This document shows, piece after piece, positions 45,826 through 55,660 of a stretch of DNA of 64,000 bases. Source of the stretch: Proteus mirabilis ATCC 29906 (GTDB taxonomy: Bacteria > Pseudomonadota > Gammaproteobacteria > Enterobacterales > Enterobacteriaceae); assembly GCF_000160755.1 (NCBI RefSeq), contig NZ_GG668576.1, forward strand, positions 1,074,308-1,138,307, in the 5' to 3' direction. The translations under genes were made by a program, and so were the position numbers. The first letter of the stretch is position 1. Each line of letters starts with the position of its first letter. Under the pieces are notes generated by a model that ran no database searches, was not told the DNA's origin, and saw only the letters and a program-made list of their open reading frames with translations.

Positions 45826-47802
45826 ATTTACTCCTAATTTTCTTACTACTAAATATTTAATATGAGCTATTTTAACAGAAAATAAACGGATGCACTTCAG
45901 GGTAAAAAATCACCAAAAAGAGAAACTGCAGTATTAATCACTCTTATCATAACATAAAAAACCAATAATAAGTTAAAAATGCTAAAAAAGCAGCCATTAA
46001 TCACTGTGTATTTCAATAAAGTGGATTATTGCTTTTATCGCAAAAGTCTATTGTTTATTGTCTACTTTATTGCCTAAATTGAGTTAATTAACGATAACGC
46101 TGGTGGATACTAGTGACTTACTCCTAGTTTATTTATAAATCAAAAAGTATGCTCTTACTGATTGTTGTTTAAGATCCTTGTCAGCATAAAACATCTCAAT
46201 ATTGTATGAAATTGCGACTCATAATGAATCGCTTTTTGATTTAATCGCTGTTCAACACTGCTAATCACAATCACCATACAGATGCTTTTTATGAACAACA
46301 TGGCTACTTTTCACTCTGAGCATAAAACAACCTCAAATGTTAAATCCTAAAACATTGCTAACATAACTTATGAGATTATTTATCAACGATAAAGATTTTT
46401 ATCAGCTGATCTTGCTTTTTATGGGCGTTATTTTCAAACTATCAGACTTTATAAGCGATCGTACTTAACGCGATTTCAAATAAACAAGCGTCAAAGTCTG
46501 TAGAAAAAAAAAGCAGCAAAAACAGAATAAACCTGATTGTTAAGTGGCAGAAATTTTCGCTACTTGCACCCGATAACAAAGAAATAATAATAAGCGGAAA
46601 AACAGATAAGTGAGTGAAAATGATATGCTGACAATTTTCTAGTGTATGTATTATTTCCTCTTTGTTAATACCCTAACAATAGTCGTTTTAGTCACAATTA
46701 AAAATAGAGAGTAATAATAAGACATCCCCTTTTTTGGTATATATGACGATTTTTTATTAAGAAAAAAGCAGATCTCGATCACTATTTTAACTTTAGCTAT
46801 ATTTACTAGCCATTCAATATTTACAGCATTCTTATCTAATCACTTGTTTAAATATTAATTATCACACTGATTTGTAATACAAATAATTTACCTATTATAC
46901 TAGTAATATCATAATGTAACATAAAAAAGAACTTCATCACTGATAGTAAAGTGTCAACTAAACAATTTGTATAATATTATCTTTTTTTTATGATATTTGA
47001 ATAACTAATATATCTAACATTAATCATATTCTTATTTATTGGAACAAAGCAATATAAAATAAATTAGCGTTTATTTTTTATCATCTTTATTTTCCACAAA
47101 AAAATAAATAAAAAATCTTAAAATAAAAAAACTTTTAAAATTAAAAATAAAAAGAATTAATCTCTATATAAATTTAAAAATAAAATATTATTATTTATTA
47201 ATTATAATGAAAGATAAAATATAAAAAATAATTAATATCAATAATGAATATATTAAATGGTAACGTACTTTGGTTTATAAAACTGATTTTTATAACACAG
47301 ACAAAAAACATTAGAAAAATTTATGATTAATGAGTGTCGAATGAGCCGGATACCAATAAAAAAAGCCAAATTAGACTTTAATGTATCGAACAAGTTACCA
47401 GTATAAGTAATAAAAAACTCTATTTTTACTATCAAAAATCATCTTGATAACAATAACAATAAATTAATTACATTGATAAAAGTCAAAAAACAAGACAAAT
47501 AATAACTAGTTAGTAACAAAAATAGATTTTTTTTATATTTGTCACACAATTGATTTTATTCTATTACATCTTTCTAAATTTTTCCTACAATAGCCCACAA
47601 CCTAACCTGACAATAGTTTAAGTAACGAATGCTTATATTATTTCTTTAGGTAACTATCTTTTTTTCTTTATGATTTATCGTTTCAGCAAAATAGAAAACC
47701 ATCAAACTAAGTGCCCTACACAAAACATAAATGACGAATGAATAGGTTTGCCGGTGCAGTGATAAACGATAAAAAATTGCAAACTTAAGGATAAAAATAA
47801 TT
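45826..47802. other. Two-kilobase AT-rich region without a recognised gene
   Basis: Almost 2 kb between mdaB and lldP. The open frames are short and AT-driven (the longest is 60 codons, minus strand at 47253-47435, without a family match or good ribosome site). I see no T-tract hairpin, tRNA or long repeat. The part from about 46700 to 47600 is extremely AT-rich with many A/T runs and could be a nucleoid-protein (H-NS) binding region; it presumably includes the lldP promoter. Confidence 0.55.
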
Positions 47803-49329
47803 ATGTCAGACTATCTATCATTTTTACTGGGAATTGTTCCTTTAGCCGTTCTGATTTTTATGATTTTAAAAATGAAATCGGCCGTTCATCACGCTGTCCT
47901 CGTTTCGCTAATTATCACTGTGGCTCTCGCTATTTTTCATTGGAATAACACCCTACAATTTGCCTCTGTATCTGTACTTTATGGTGCGGTAAAGGGGTTA
48001 TGGCCGATTATCATCGTTATTCTGGCGGCTATTTACAGCTATAACCTAATGCTAAAAACAGGAGGAATGGAGGTATTAAAAGACGTATTAGCGGGGATCA
48101 GCGATGATAAACGCGTACAAGTTTTACTTATCTCTTGGTGTTTTGGCGGTTTTTTAGAAGCAGTTGCAGGTTATGGTACAGCAGTTGCTATTCCTATCGG
48201 TATTTTAATCGCACTAGGTTTTGATCCCTTTAAAGCAGCTGTCGCTTCACTAGTCGCAAATACGGTACCTACCGCATTTGGTGCCGTTGGTATTCCAGTG
48301 TCTATTTTGGCACAAAATACCGGCCTTGATGTATTGGTGTTAAGTAAAACCATTATTATCCAACTTGGTTTATTCAATATTCTATTACCTTTTGTCATTG
48401 TTGCTATTGCTGGTGGTGGTATTAAAGCCATTAAAGGTGTCGGCTTTATTACTTTAATGTGTGGGATCAGCACCTTAATCCCTCAATATATTGTCGCAGC
48501 TAATTTAGGTGCAGAATTACCAGCCTTTGCAGGAAGTCTAGTCAGTCTGATTGTGGTTATTTTCTTGGCTAAACGCATGAAAACAGGCCATGATAAAAGT
48601 AAACAGCCAACAAAACACTCAGCTAAAGAGCTATTAGTCGCTAGCTCTATCTATCTGTTTACTTTTATTTTTATCTTAGCCTGCTCTCCGCTATTCCCTA
48701 CAATCCAAACCGCAGTAGGAACTATTGCAACTAAAATTCCTTTTGTATTAAGTGATACTCAAACTGAATATCAAACTATTGCTTGGTTAAGTACGCCTGG
48801 GGTATTGATTATTTTAGCGAGTTTTGTTGGTGGCACTATTCAAGGTGCAAGCCTTTCAACACTCTTTTCTGTATTAGTAAAAACCACAATTCAATTAAAG
48901 AACTCTATTATTGCCATTATGGCTATTGTTGCGATGGCAACGGTAATGGATTTCAGTGGCATGATTGGTAGCATTGCGGAAACATTAGTTAACTTTACTG
49001 GCGCTGGATTTATCTTTATTGCCCCTGTCATTGGTGCACTAGGAACGTTTGTAACCGGAAGCGATACAAACTCTAACGTACTATTTGGCAAGCTTCAAAC
49101 CAGTGCAGCGGCAAAACTCCATGTTGATCCCTTTATTCTCGCAGCGGCTAATACCTCTGGGGCGACTGGCGGTAAGATGATTTCACCACAAAGTATCGCG
49201 ATCGCCGTTTCGGCGACCAAAATGGATGGGCAAAGCAGTGCCATTATGCGAGAAACATTAAAATATTGTATTGCCTATATCATCATTCTAGGTGCCAAAA
49301 TCGGCATTATTTATCACCTAATGAATTAA
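47803..49329 (+). CDS. lldP: L-lactate permease
   Basis: 508 residues with about 12-14 membrane segments of the LctP family, a proton-coupled lactate/glycolate importer. Typical blocks are GAVKGLWPIIIVILAAIYSY, then FLEAVAGYGTAVAIPIGIL, AFGAVGIPVSILAQNTGLD and GTFVTGSDTNSNVLFGKLQ. A little shorter than E. coli LldP (551). First of four genes that import and oxidise lactate; a 136-base gap separates it from lldE. Confidence 0.92.
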   Translation: MSDYLSFLLGIVPLAVLIFMILKMKSAVHHAVLVSLIITVALAIFHWNNTLQFASVSVLYGAVKGLWPIIIVILAAIYSYNLMLKTGGMEVLKDVLAGISDDKRVQVLLISWCFGGFLEAVAGYGTAVAIPIGILIALGFDPFKAAVASLVANTVPTAFGAVGIPVSILAQNTGLDVLVLSKTIIIQLGLFNILLPFVIVAIAGGGIKAIKGVGFITLMCGISTLIPQYIVAANLGAELPAFAGSLVSLIVVIFLAKRMKTGHDKSKQPTKHSAKELLVASSIYLFTFIFILACSPLFPTIQTAVGTIATKIPFVLSDTQTEYQTIAWLSTPGVLIILASFVGGTIQGASLSTLFSVLVKTTIQLKNSIIAIMAIVAMATVMDFSGMIGSIAETLVNFTGAGFIFIAPVIGALGTFVTGSDTNSNVLFGKLQTSAAAKLHVDPFILAAANTSGATGGKMISPQSIAIAVSATKMDGQSSAIMRETLKYCIAYIIILGAKIGIIYHLMN

Positions 49330-49465
49330 CTATACAAGATAAGTGATGGCTTATCTTGGCTATCACCTATCGCTTTGACATAACGAAAATAAAGAAAAAT
49401 AACCAATAAGAATTTTATCTTAAATAAAAATGACAACATCTGAGCGATGTTTTGGAGTTCGGTGA

Positions 49466-50185
49466 ATGAAAGTTAATTTTTATGCAACCTGTCTTGGTGA
49501 TGTGCTAAAAGCAGATTCGGCACGAGATACCGTATTATTGCTCGAAAAATTAGGTTGCGAAGTATTATTTCAAGAGCGCCAGGGTTGCTGTGGTCAGCCA
49601 GCACTTAATAGCGGTTATGTTAATGATGCAAAACCCGCAATGAAATCGTTAATTGAGACATTAGAAGTTAATGATTATCCGATTATTTCCCCTGCAGGCT
49701 CTTGCACTTATGCGATTAAAGGCTATCCCAGCTATCTTGCCGATGAGCCTCAATGGGCGCTGCGAGCCCAAGGTGTGGCCGATCGTTTAATTGATCTTAC
49801 CAGCTTTATCGTCAACACCTTAGGTGTGGTTGATGTTGGCGCCCGCCTTGCGGGTAAAGCGGTTTATCATCCCTCTTGTAGTTTAACGCGAAAGTTAGGG
49901 GTTGTTAGTGAACCTTTAACCTTATTAAAACATGTTGAAGGACTCGAAATGTTACCTTTCGCCAATTCAGAAACTTGTTGTGGTTTTGGCGGCACCTTCT
50001 CAGTAAAAATGTCAGAAATTTCCGGTGAAATGGTCACTGAAAAAGTAAAACATATCATGGAAGTCAGCCCTGATTACGTCATTGGTGCAGACACCAGTTG
50101 TTTAATTAATATTCAAGGCCGTTTAAGTCGTGAAAAGCGTCCTGTCAAAGTGCTACATATTGCACAAGTTTTAATGAGTCAATAA
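49466..50185 (+). CDS. lldE: L-lactate dehydrogenase complex subunit LldE (LutA/YkgE)
   Basis: 239 residues with two CCG domains, each with the paired cysteines of CCG proteins: RQGCCGQPALNSGYV and SETCCGFGGTFSVKM. CCG proteins coordinate iron-sulfur clusters (as in HdrB and GlpC). With LldF and LldG it forms the flavin-independent lactate dehydrogenase that feeds electrons to the respiratory chain. Ten bases separate it from lldF. Confidence 0.92.
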   Translation: MKVNFYATCLGDVLKADSARDTVLLLEKLGCEVLFQERQGCCGQPALNSGYVNDAKPAMKSLIETLEVNDYPIISPAGSCTYAIKGYPSYLADEPQWALRAQGVADRLIDLTSFIVNTLGVVDVGARLAGKAVYHPSCSLTRKLGVVSEPLTLLKHVEGLEMLPFANSETCCGFGGTFSVKMSEISGEMVTEKVKHIMEVSPDYVIGADTSCLINIQGRLSREKRPVKVLHIAQVLMSQ

Positions 50186-50195
50186 GGGGGCTGCA

Positions 50196-51617
50196 ATGTC
50201 TATTAAAACCAGTAATATCGATTTTAGACCACGCTTAGCGCATGAAATGAATGATACCATTATGCGTAACGCCGTTGTTATGGCACAAGAGCGCATTGGA
50301 GCCAATCGCCAAATAATGGTAAAAGAGTTAGGTGATTGGGAAGCGTGGCGTGATCGCGCAGAACAAATCCGTAACCATGTTCTTGAAAACTTAGACGCTT
50401 ATCTTTATCAATTATCAGAAAAAGTGACTGAAAACGGCGGTCATGTCTATTTTGCCAAAACGGCAGAAGATGCGACACGCTATATTTGTAACGTTGCCAA
50501 ACAGAAAAATGCCAAGAAAATCGTTAAATCAAAATCGATGGTAACCGAAGAAATCGGTATGAACAAAGCCTTACAAAATGAAGGTATTGAGATTATCGAA
50601 ACCGACCTTGGTGAATATATTCTGCAACTGGATAACGATCCCCCTTCTCATATTGTTGTACCGGCGATCCATAAAGATCGCTACCAAATACGTAAAGTGC
50701 TAAATGAAAAATTAGGTTATCAAGGTAGTGAAACCCCTGAAGATATGACCCTTTTTATCAGGCAACGTATTCGACAAGATTTTCTTTCTGCTGATATTGG
50801 AGTCACAGGTTGTAACTTTGCGGTTGCAGAAACGGGCTCAGTCTGTTTAGTAACTAACGAAGGTAATGCACGAATGACGACCACATTACCTAAAACCCAT
50901 ATTGCCGTTATGGGAATGGAACGTGTTGCGCCTACTTTTGAAGAAGTCGATCCGCTGATCACGATGTTATGTCGTAGTGCGGTTGGCTCACGCCTAACCA
51001 GTTATAACACTTGGGTAACTGGACCTCGTGAAGCGGGTAATGTTGATGGCCCTGAAGAGTTTCATTTAGTGATTGTCGATAATGGTCGCTCTGAAATTTT
51101 AGGCTCACAATTTAAAGATATTCTACGCTGTATCCGTTGTGGAGCCTGTCTAAACACCTGTCCTGCTTATCGTAATATCGGTGGTCATGCTTATGGCTCT
51201 ATTTATCCCGGCCCTATCGGTGCAGTTATTTCGCCACTCTTAGGAGGCTATAAAGATTTTCATGACTTACCTTATGCCTGCTCATTATGCAATGCATGTA
51301 ATGTGGTCTGTCCAGTCAAAATCCCTTTAGCACAATTGATCCTTAAACATCGTCGAGTCATGGCTGAAAGTGGTTTAACACCAAAAGCTGAGCGTCGTGT
51401 AACCGGTATGTTTAATTACATTAATGCGCACCCCACGCTTTGGAAAGTTGGCATGAATGTAGGGGCTAAGATGGCGGGCTTGATGATCAAAAATGGCTCA
51501 ACTCCAATCAAGATAAGTGTACTCAATGATTGGATGGCATCACGTGATCTCCCAAAACCCGATGGTTATAGTTTCCGTAGTTGGTTTAAGCGCCACAAAG
51601 CAGAAGGAAAAAAATAA
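50196..51617 (+). CDS. lldF: L-lactate dehydrogenase complex subunit LldF (LutB/YkgF)
   Basis: 473 residues. The N-terminal LUD domain contains KSMVTEEIGMNKAL, GVTGCNFAVAETGSVCLVTN and TTTLPKTHIAVMG. The ferredoxin-like part has two 4Fe-4S motifs: CIRCGACLNTCPAY and CSLCNACNVVCPVKIPL. Middle subunit of the LldEFG complex. GGGGGCTG lies upstream of the ATG; the stop is one base from the lldG start. Confidence 0.93.
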   Translation: MSIKTSNIDFRPRLAHEMNDTIMRNAVVMAQERIGANRQIMVKELGDWEAWRDRAEQIRNHVLENLDAYLYQLSEKVTENGGHVYFAKTAEDATRYICNVAKQKNAKKIVKSKSMVTEEIGMNKALQNEGIEIIETDLGEYILQLDNDPPSHIVVPAIHKDRYQIRKVLNEKLGYQGSETPEDMTLFIRQRIRQDFLSADIGVTGCNFAVAETGSVCLVTNEGNARMTTTLPKTHIAVMGMERVAPTFEEVDPLITMLCRSAVGSRLTSYNTWVTGPREAGNVDGPEEFHLVIVDNGRSEILGSQFKDILRCIRCGACLNTCPAYRNIGGHAYGSIYPGPIGAVISPLLGGYKDFHDLPYACSLCNACNVVCPVKIPLAQLILKHRRVMAESGLTPKAERRVTGMFNYINAHPTLWKVGMNVGAKMAGLMIKNGSTPIKISVLNDWMASRDLPKPDGYSFRSWFKRHKAEGKK

Positions 51618-51618
51618 T

Positions 51619-52323
51619 ATGTTAAACGAACAAAATCGTGCTGAGTTTCTGCAAACTATTGCTCAAAAATTAGGACGTGAGGTGACGCATACGCCAAAAC
51701 CACAAGATCCCCCTATTAATAATTTAGCTAAAACACGCTTAACAAATTTAACCCAAGATGAATTATGCAAAGAATTTACTGATTTTGCACAAACCCAGCA
51801 AGTAAGATGCGTTATCACTAAACCAGAACAAGTGATAAATAGCTTAATAGCGCTTTGTGAAAGCTATGATTGTCAAGGTTCAGTGATAATAAGTGGTGAT
51901 GAGCGCTTAAATGCACTTGGTGTAACACAAGCTATTAGTGAAAAATATGAAACTTATATTTGGGATCCTAAACTCGGTCATGAAAATATTATTCATGCTG
52001 AGCGCTCTCAAATAGGGATTGTCTTTGCGGAAGCGGGATTAACAGAATCTGGCGGGATTGTGCTGTTTTCTTCTCCGGAAAAAGGGCGTTCTGTCAGCCT
52101 GTTACCTGAAACCTCGATTGTTATTTTACGCAAAAGTGACATTTTACCGCGAGTGGCTCAACTTGCAGAGCGTTTACACAAAATGGCACAAGATGGGATC
52201 AGAATGCCTTCATGTATCAATTTAATTGGTGGTGCAAGCTCAACGGCTGATATTGAATTAATCAAAGTATGGGGAGTTCATGGTCCAGTTCATGCCGCTT
52301 ATCTTATTATTGAAGATTGTTAG
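51619..52323 (+). CDS. lldG: L-lactate dehydrogenase complex subunit LldG (LutC/YkgG)
   Basis: 234 residues; a single LUD domain ending with the family blocks GIVFAEAGLTESGGIVLFSS and GRSVSLLPETSIVILRKSDI. The frame extends 34 codons into lldF, but the ATG at 51619 has AAGGAAA nine bases upstream and follows the lldF stop by one base. Last gene of the operon, followed by a strong terminator. Confidence 0.92.
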   Translation: MLNEQNRAEFLQTIAQKLGREVTHTPKPQDPPINNLAKTRLTNLTQDELCKEFTDFAQTQQVRCVITKPEQVINSLIALCESYDCQGSVIISGDERLNALGVTQAISEKYETYIWDPKLGHENIIHAERSQIGIVFAEAGLTESGGIVLFSSPEKGRSVSLLPETSIVILRKSDILPRVAQLAERLHKMAQDGIRMPSCINLIGGASSTADIELIKVWGVHGPVHAAYLIIEDC

Positions 52324-52387
52324 TTTAAACGAAACAATATAAAAACGATAACCAAATAACTTAACGTCATGGTCAACGGATTGACCC

Positions 52388-52424
52388 AAATACAAAACAC
52401 CTTTTATACAGGTGTTTTGTATTT
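52388..52424 (+). terminator. Terminator of the lldPEFG operon
   Basis: A perfect 14-bp stem AAATACAAAACACC/GGTGTTTTGTATTT with a 9-nt loop. It lies six bases from the next, convergent gene and can serve both. Confidence 0.85.
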
Positions 52425-52429
52425 ATGGC

Positions 52430-52843
52430 TTAATTAGTGAGTAATAATTTAGCTCGCCATTGATTTAATTTTATTTCACAAGCCAGCAGTACTTCATCAG
52501 CACCATTGCCCCCCATCATTAAAGCAGATTGACGTTGGCATTCACTACTTCTAAAAAGAATAAACTGCTCTTGTGAACTGACTAATGCATCAATAGCACT
52601 TTTAGCCGCGATAGAGTCACTATCTTCAAGGTCGCCTTTGCTTTTATTATAGATAACATTCAACTGCTCTTCAGATAATCTTAGTTCATCTAATAGACAA
52701 GCTTTAATGGTTGTTTGGCTTGCATCTGTTGACAACTCATAACATTTGGTCAGGGGATCGTGATTTACTTGAGCAAAGGAGGAAAAAGAGAGCAAACTCA
52801 TTGTGAGTAAACTGTAAGAAATTAAAAGCGTACCTATCTTCAC
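52430..52843 (-). CDS. Secreted LprI/DUF1311-like protein
   Basis: About 137 residues with a signal peptide (MKIGTLLISYSLL...SSFA). The mature part has the four-cysteine LprI pattern: TKCYELS, IKACLLDEL, SSECQRQ and LLACEIKL, with the helix LSEEQLNVIYNKSK. Family members include lysozyme inhibitors. I prefer the GTG at 52843 because GGGAG lies six bases upstream; the alternative TTG at 52855 lacks one. Function inferred from family only. Confidence 0.78.
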   Translation of the reverse strand: MKIGTLLISYSLLTMSLLSFSSFAQVNHDPLTKCYELSTDASQTTIKACLLDELRLSEEQLNVIYNKSKGDLEDSDSIAAKSAIDALVSSQEQFILFRSSECQRQSALMMGGNGADEVLLACEIKLNQWRAKLLLTN

Positions 52844-53289
52844 GTTGGCTCCCAATAATAAGTTTTTTACTAAATTTGACTGTCAAATATAAGGTATTAA
52901 AGAATTAACACCACATCTATTAGTGCGAAAACACAAATTTAGGATATGTCGCATTAAGTGTAGAAAATAAATCTTAATAAGAAGTAAAACTATAATTAAT
53001 AAGTCTTTAAATCTATCTATTTTATTAGTATTTTTTATAAAAAAAGATGTTTTAATAATAATCTTAGTAAGCGTTATATTTATCTATTGAGAGGATAATA
53101 TAAAAAAATCAGGTTTAGTGTTTTTTCTCGATTTAAGTCAATTTTTTTTGATCCTCCGAAGTTCTATTTTTAGCAATAGAAGCAAAAAAATAGACTTTTT
53201 TTACTTGATGTCAATAGCAAAACAAAGCGTTTTGCAGTAATCTCATCGCTGATTTTTTGCTACTTTCTCCCTTTAAAACCTCTGGTGGT

Positions 53290-53643
53290 ATGACAAATAT
53301 GTTGTATAAATTTACCCCCATTATTCTGCTGATAATTTCCAATATCTTTATGACTTTTGCTTGGTATGGCCATTTAAAATATGGTAACAAGCCGTTAATT
53401 ATAGTGATCTTACTCAGTTGGTTAATCGCTTTTGTTGAATACTGTTTTGCAGTTCCTGCAAACCGTATCGGCCACAACTATTACAGCGCAGCCGAATTAA
53501 AAACCATTCAAGAAGTCATCACACTAACCATTTTTGCTGTTTTTTCGGTGACTTATTTAGGTGAAAGTTTCACACTTAACCACTTTATCGGTTTTATTTT
53601 AATTGGTGCGGGTGCGCTATTTATTTTTAAGGGGCCATTTTAA
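53290..53643 (+). CDS. DUF486 small membrane protein (DMT superfamily)
   Basis: About 117 residues with four membrane helices. Family words are LLIISNIFMTFAWYGHLKYG, then SWLIAFVEYCFAVPANRIGH and TIQEVITLTIFAVFSVTYLG. DUF486 proteins are half-size relatives of drug/metabolite transporters and probably dimerise; the substrate is unknown. The frame opens with a TTG at 53257; the ATG codons at 53290 and 53299 are better family starts, with only a weak ribosome site (GGTGGT). A perfect terminator follows. Confidence 0.8.
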   Translation: MTNMLYKFTPIILLIISNIFMTFAWYGHLKYGNKPLIIVILLSWLIAFVEYCFAVPANRIGHNYYSAAELKTIQEVITLTIFAVFSVTYLGESFTLNHFIGFILIGAGALFIFKGPF

Positions 53644-53684
53644 AGAATAAAAAATAGTTGCTGATAAAATAAATGAAAATTTTC

Positions 53685-53715
53685 AAAACCTCATTTCGAA
53701 ATGAGGTTTTTTGTT
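53685..53715 (+). terminator. Terminator of the DUF486 gene
   Basis: Stem AAAACCTCATT/AATGAGGTTTT (53685-53710) around a minimal loop, with TTTTTTG at the end. Confidence 0.85.
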
Positions 53716-54030
53716 TTGTAGAGCCCCGCATCAGTCGAACAAAAAACAATCAAAATAATTGATTGCTATTATTAAGTACTAACCAGTAATTCACGGCAAG
53801 ATTAAGTTATATCATTCAATAAATTACCACATCCCATATTATGCACTGCATTAGTAAAAATTTGACTACAAAAAGCAAATATTGCTCTTGAAAAAATATT
53901 TTCATTCAGCGCATAATAGCTAGCTAAGAGAGGCATTGTTTCTCTTTCTTTCTTTGTTGCTTCTCTTAAGTGAAAACGATTTTCAAAAACTTCTTATATT
54001 ACTTTAAGGTCAGATAAAACGGTATCTGGT

Positions 54031-54414
54031 ATGAGCAAACATTCTAACGATTTTATTTATATGCAGGATAATCCCTGTATGCATTGTGGTGCATGTTGCG
54101 CCTATTTTAGAGTCTCTTTCTATTGGGCTGAAATGAAAAGTGGTGGTGGTGTTGTTCCTGACGAATTTACCGAACCCTTAACCCCTTTTCTATCATGTAT
54201 GAAAGGAACTAATGAGAAACAACCACGCTGTGAAAAATTGATTGGTGAAGTTGGTGAATGCGTGAGTTGTGCAATTTATGAACAGAGACCATCCCCTTGC
54301 CGTGAGTTTGAACAATCTTGGGCTAATGGCGTAAAAAATGAAGCTTGCGATCGGGCAAGAGCCGCTTTTGGGCTTCCTCCTCTTCCTAATATTTCTCTAC
54401 CGCATTCTGCGTAG
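54031..54414 (+). CDS. YkgJ-family cysteine cluster protein
   Basis: 127 residues with the zinc/iron-chelating CxxC-containing domain: [17 protein letters not shown], then [33 protein letters not shown]. At least nine cysteines, as in the family. E. coli YkgJ is similar. It is thought to bind metal; the process is unknown. Single gene with a palindromic GAGGGGC/GCCCCTC hairpin (54422-54437) just after the stop. Confidence 0.85.
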   Translation: MSKHSNDFIYMQDNPCMHCGACCAYFRVSFYWAEMKSGGGVVPDEFTEPLTPFLSCMKGTNEKQPRCEKLIGEVGECVSCAIYEQRPSPCREFEQSWANGVKNEACDRARAAFGLPPLPNISLPHSA

Positions 54415-54626
54415 AACATCAGAGGGGCTAGCCCCTCCTGAGTCTCTTTGATCACAATTTTGCACTTCTTTGCATAAAATAAAGAATTTTCACTAAAAAT
54501 AGCATTATAAAATAATAGGTTAGTTTGACTTTATTTATAAATCATCTAGTATAGAGAGTAATCAATTAATAACGTGTATTTAGTGAGGTTTTTTATTTAA
54601 AAATAGCAATAAATTAGGAGGTCACT

Positions 54627-54716
54627 ATGATCAGTAGCTCATTTTTCATTCTTTTCCTTTCCTTTATTTGTTCCGTTGCCGTTGTCAGTATGTTACTCGG
54701 TGGCTTAGAGGACTAA
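54627..54716 (+). CDS. Single-helix membrane micropeptide, 29 residues
   Basis: A very strong ribosome site (TTAGGAGGTCACT before the ATG) opens MISSSFFILFLSFICSVAVV and ends SMLLGGLED. This is one membrane helix with an acidic tail, the usual shape of small regulatory membrane proteins. A terminator follows 39 bases after the stop. No family recognised. The combination of ribosome site and terminator makes it likely to be a real gene. A 12-codon frame (54720-54758) follows and may be chance. Confidence 0.65.
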   Translation: MISSSFFILFLSFICSVAVVSMLLGGLED

Positions 54717-54754
54717 TTATGAATATTTCTGATGAAAATATTCTCCCCCAGAAA

Positions 54755-54797
54755 TAGACGCCCATACCAAAATAATTATTTTTAGTATGGGCGTCTA
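54755..54797 (+). terminator. Terminator after the micropeptide gene
   Basis: A perfect 13-bp stem TAGACGCCCATAC/GTATGGGCGTCTA (54755-54767 with 54785-54797) with a 17-nt loop. Confidence 0.7.
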
Positions 54798-54881
54798 TTA
54801 ATATTATATTAATTAACTTTCTTTTTATTTTGTTATTACTCGTTATTAGTAAATATTTTTATATTCTATTTAAATCTAGTT

Positions 54882-55535
54882 TTAATAACTGTAATGACCG
54901 GTTATTTTCCACGAAAATAAAACATCTTCAGCGACTTGTCCAAAACCAATATTATGCATCACTAAATAGCGCTGATTATCACTGCTTTTCTTGTCTATGA
55001 CGAGACCAATATGAGGACGCCCATTATCTAAGCGCCAGCTAACAATATCACCAGGCAAGTAGTCTGACGCCTCTTTGCTAATAGGTTTCACCTTTCCCTT
55101 ACGCGAGAAAAAAACTTCCAAATTGGGTACTCTGCGGTGATCAATATTAGTATCAGGTCGACTAAGTCCCCAGATACGCTTACTAGGGTAAAGTGCAAAA
55201 TTGGCTTTGATATCTTCATGTAACAATTTTTGTAAATCAATGCCAATTCCTCGGTAACTACGAATAATCACATCACTACACACCCCATAATGAGCAGGCA
55301 CATCACCATTAGGATAATTAATTTTACGGTAGGCTGGATCATAAATAACGGCTCTAGGTAGATCCGTTGCATAAGCCACCAGCTGTTTATTTTGTGTCGG
55401 TGTTATCGCTTGGGAAACAGAAATGGGTAAGATAATCAGAGAGAGAAAGCCAAATATGAATATTTTCAAAGAATTATTTCCATGTTGTATCAATCGATGA
55501 TAATTAAAATCATCTTTATTTAATGACTTTATCAT
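54882..55535 (-). CDS. DUF1287 protein (YijF-like)
   Basis: 217 residues with an N-terminal hydrophobic export segment (IFIFGFLSLIILPISVSQA, about 25-43). The mature part matches E. coli YijF: YDPAYRKINYPNGDVPAHYG, then VCSDVIIRSYRGIGIDLQKL, IDHRRVPNLEVFFSRKG and GDIVSWRLDNGRPHIGLVID. The Cys-His-(Asp) pattern resembles NlpC/P60-like hydrolases, so a peptidase or amidase role is possible but unproven. Single gene. Confidence 0.85.
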   Translation of the reverse strand: MIKSLNKDDFNYHRLIQHGNNSLKIFIFGFLSLIILPISVSQAITPTQNKQLVAYATDLPRAVIYDPAYRKINYPNGDVPAHYGVCSDVIIRSYRGIGIDLQKLLHEDIKANFALYPSKRIWGLSRPDTNIDHRRVPNLEVFFSRKGKVKPISKEASDYLPGDIVSWRLDNGRPHIGLVIDKKSSDNQRYLVMHNIGFGQVAEDVLFSWKITGHYSY

Positions 55536-55592
55536 TTGCTAAATAGTGGGGTAAAAATATGAGAAGGATCTTAATTAGCCATCACGCATCAA

Positions 55593-55630
55593 ATAAAAAA
55601 AACCGAGTTACTCTTAAAAGCAACTCGGTT
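55593..55630 (-). terminator. Terminator of the MFS gene
   Basis: On the minus strand AACCGAGTT/AACTCGGTT (55630-55622 with 55609-55601), 12-nt loop, followed by eight T. Confidence 0.85.
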
Positions 55631-55660
55631 GATATCAAAGAATGAAAGTGTTTAACGCAA

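Noticed and set aside
47253-47435. A 60-codon minus-strand frame upstream of lldP
   Set aside because: Extremely AT-rich region, no ribosome site, no family resemblance.
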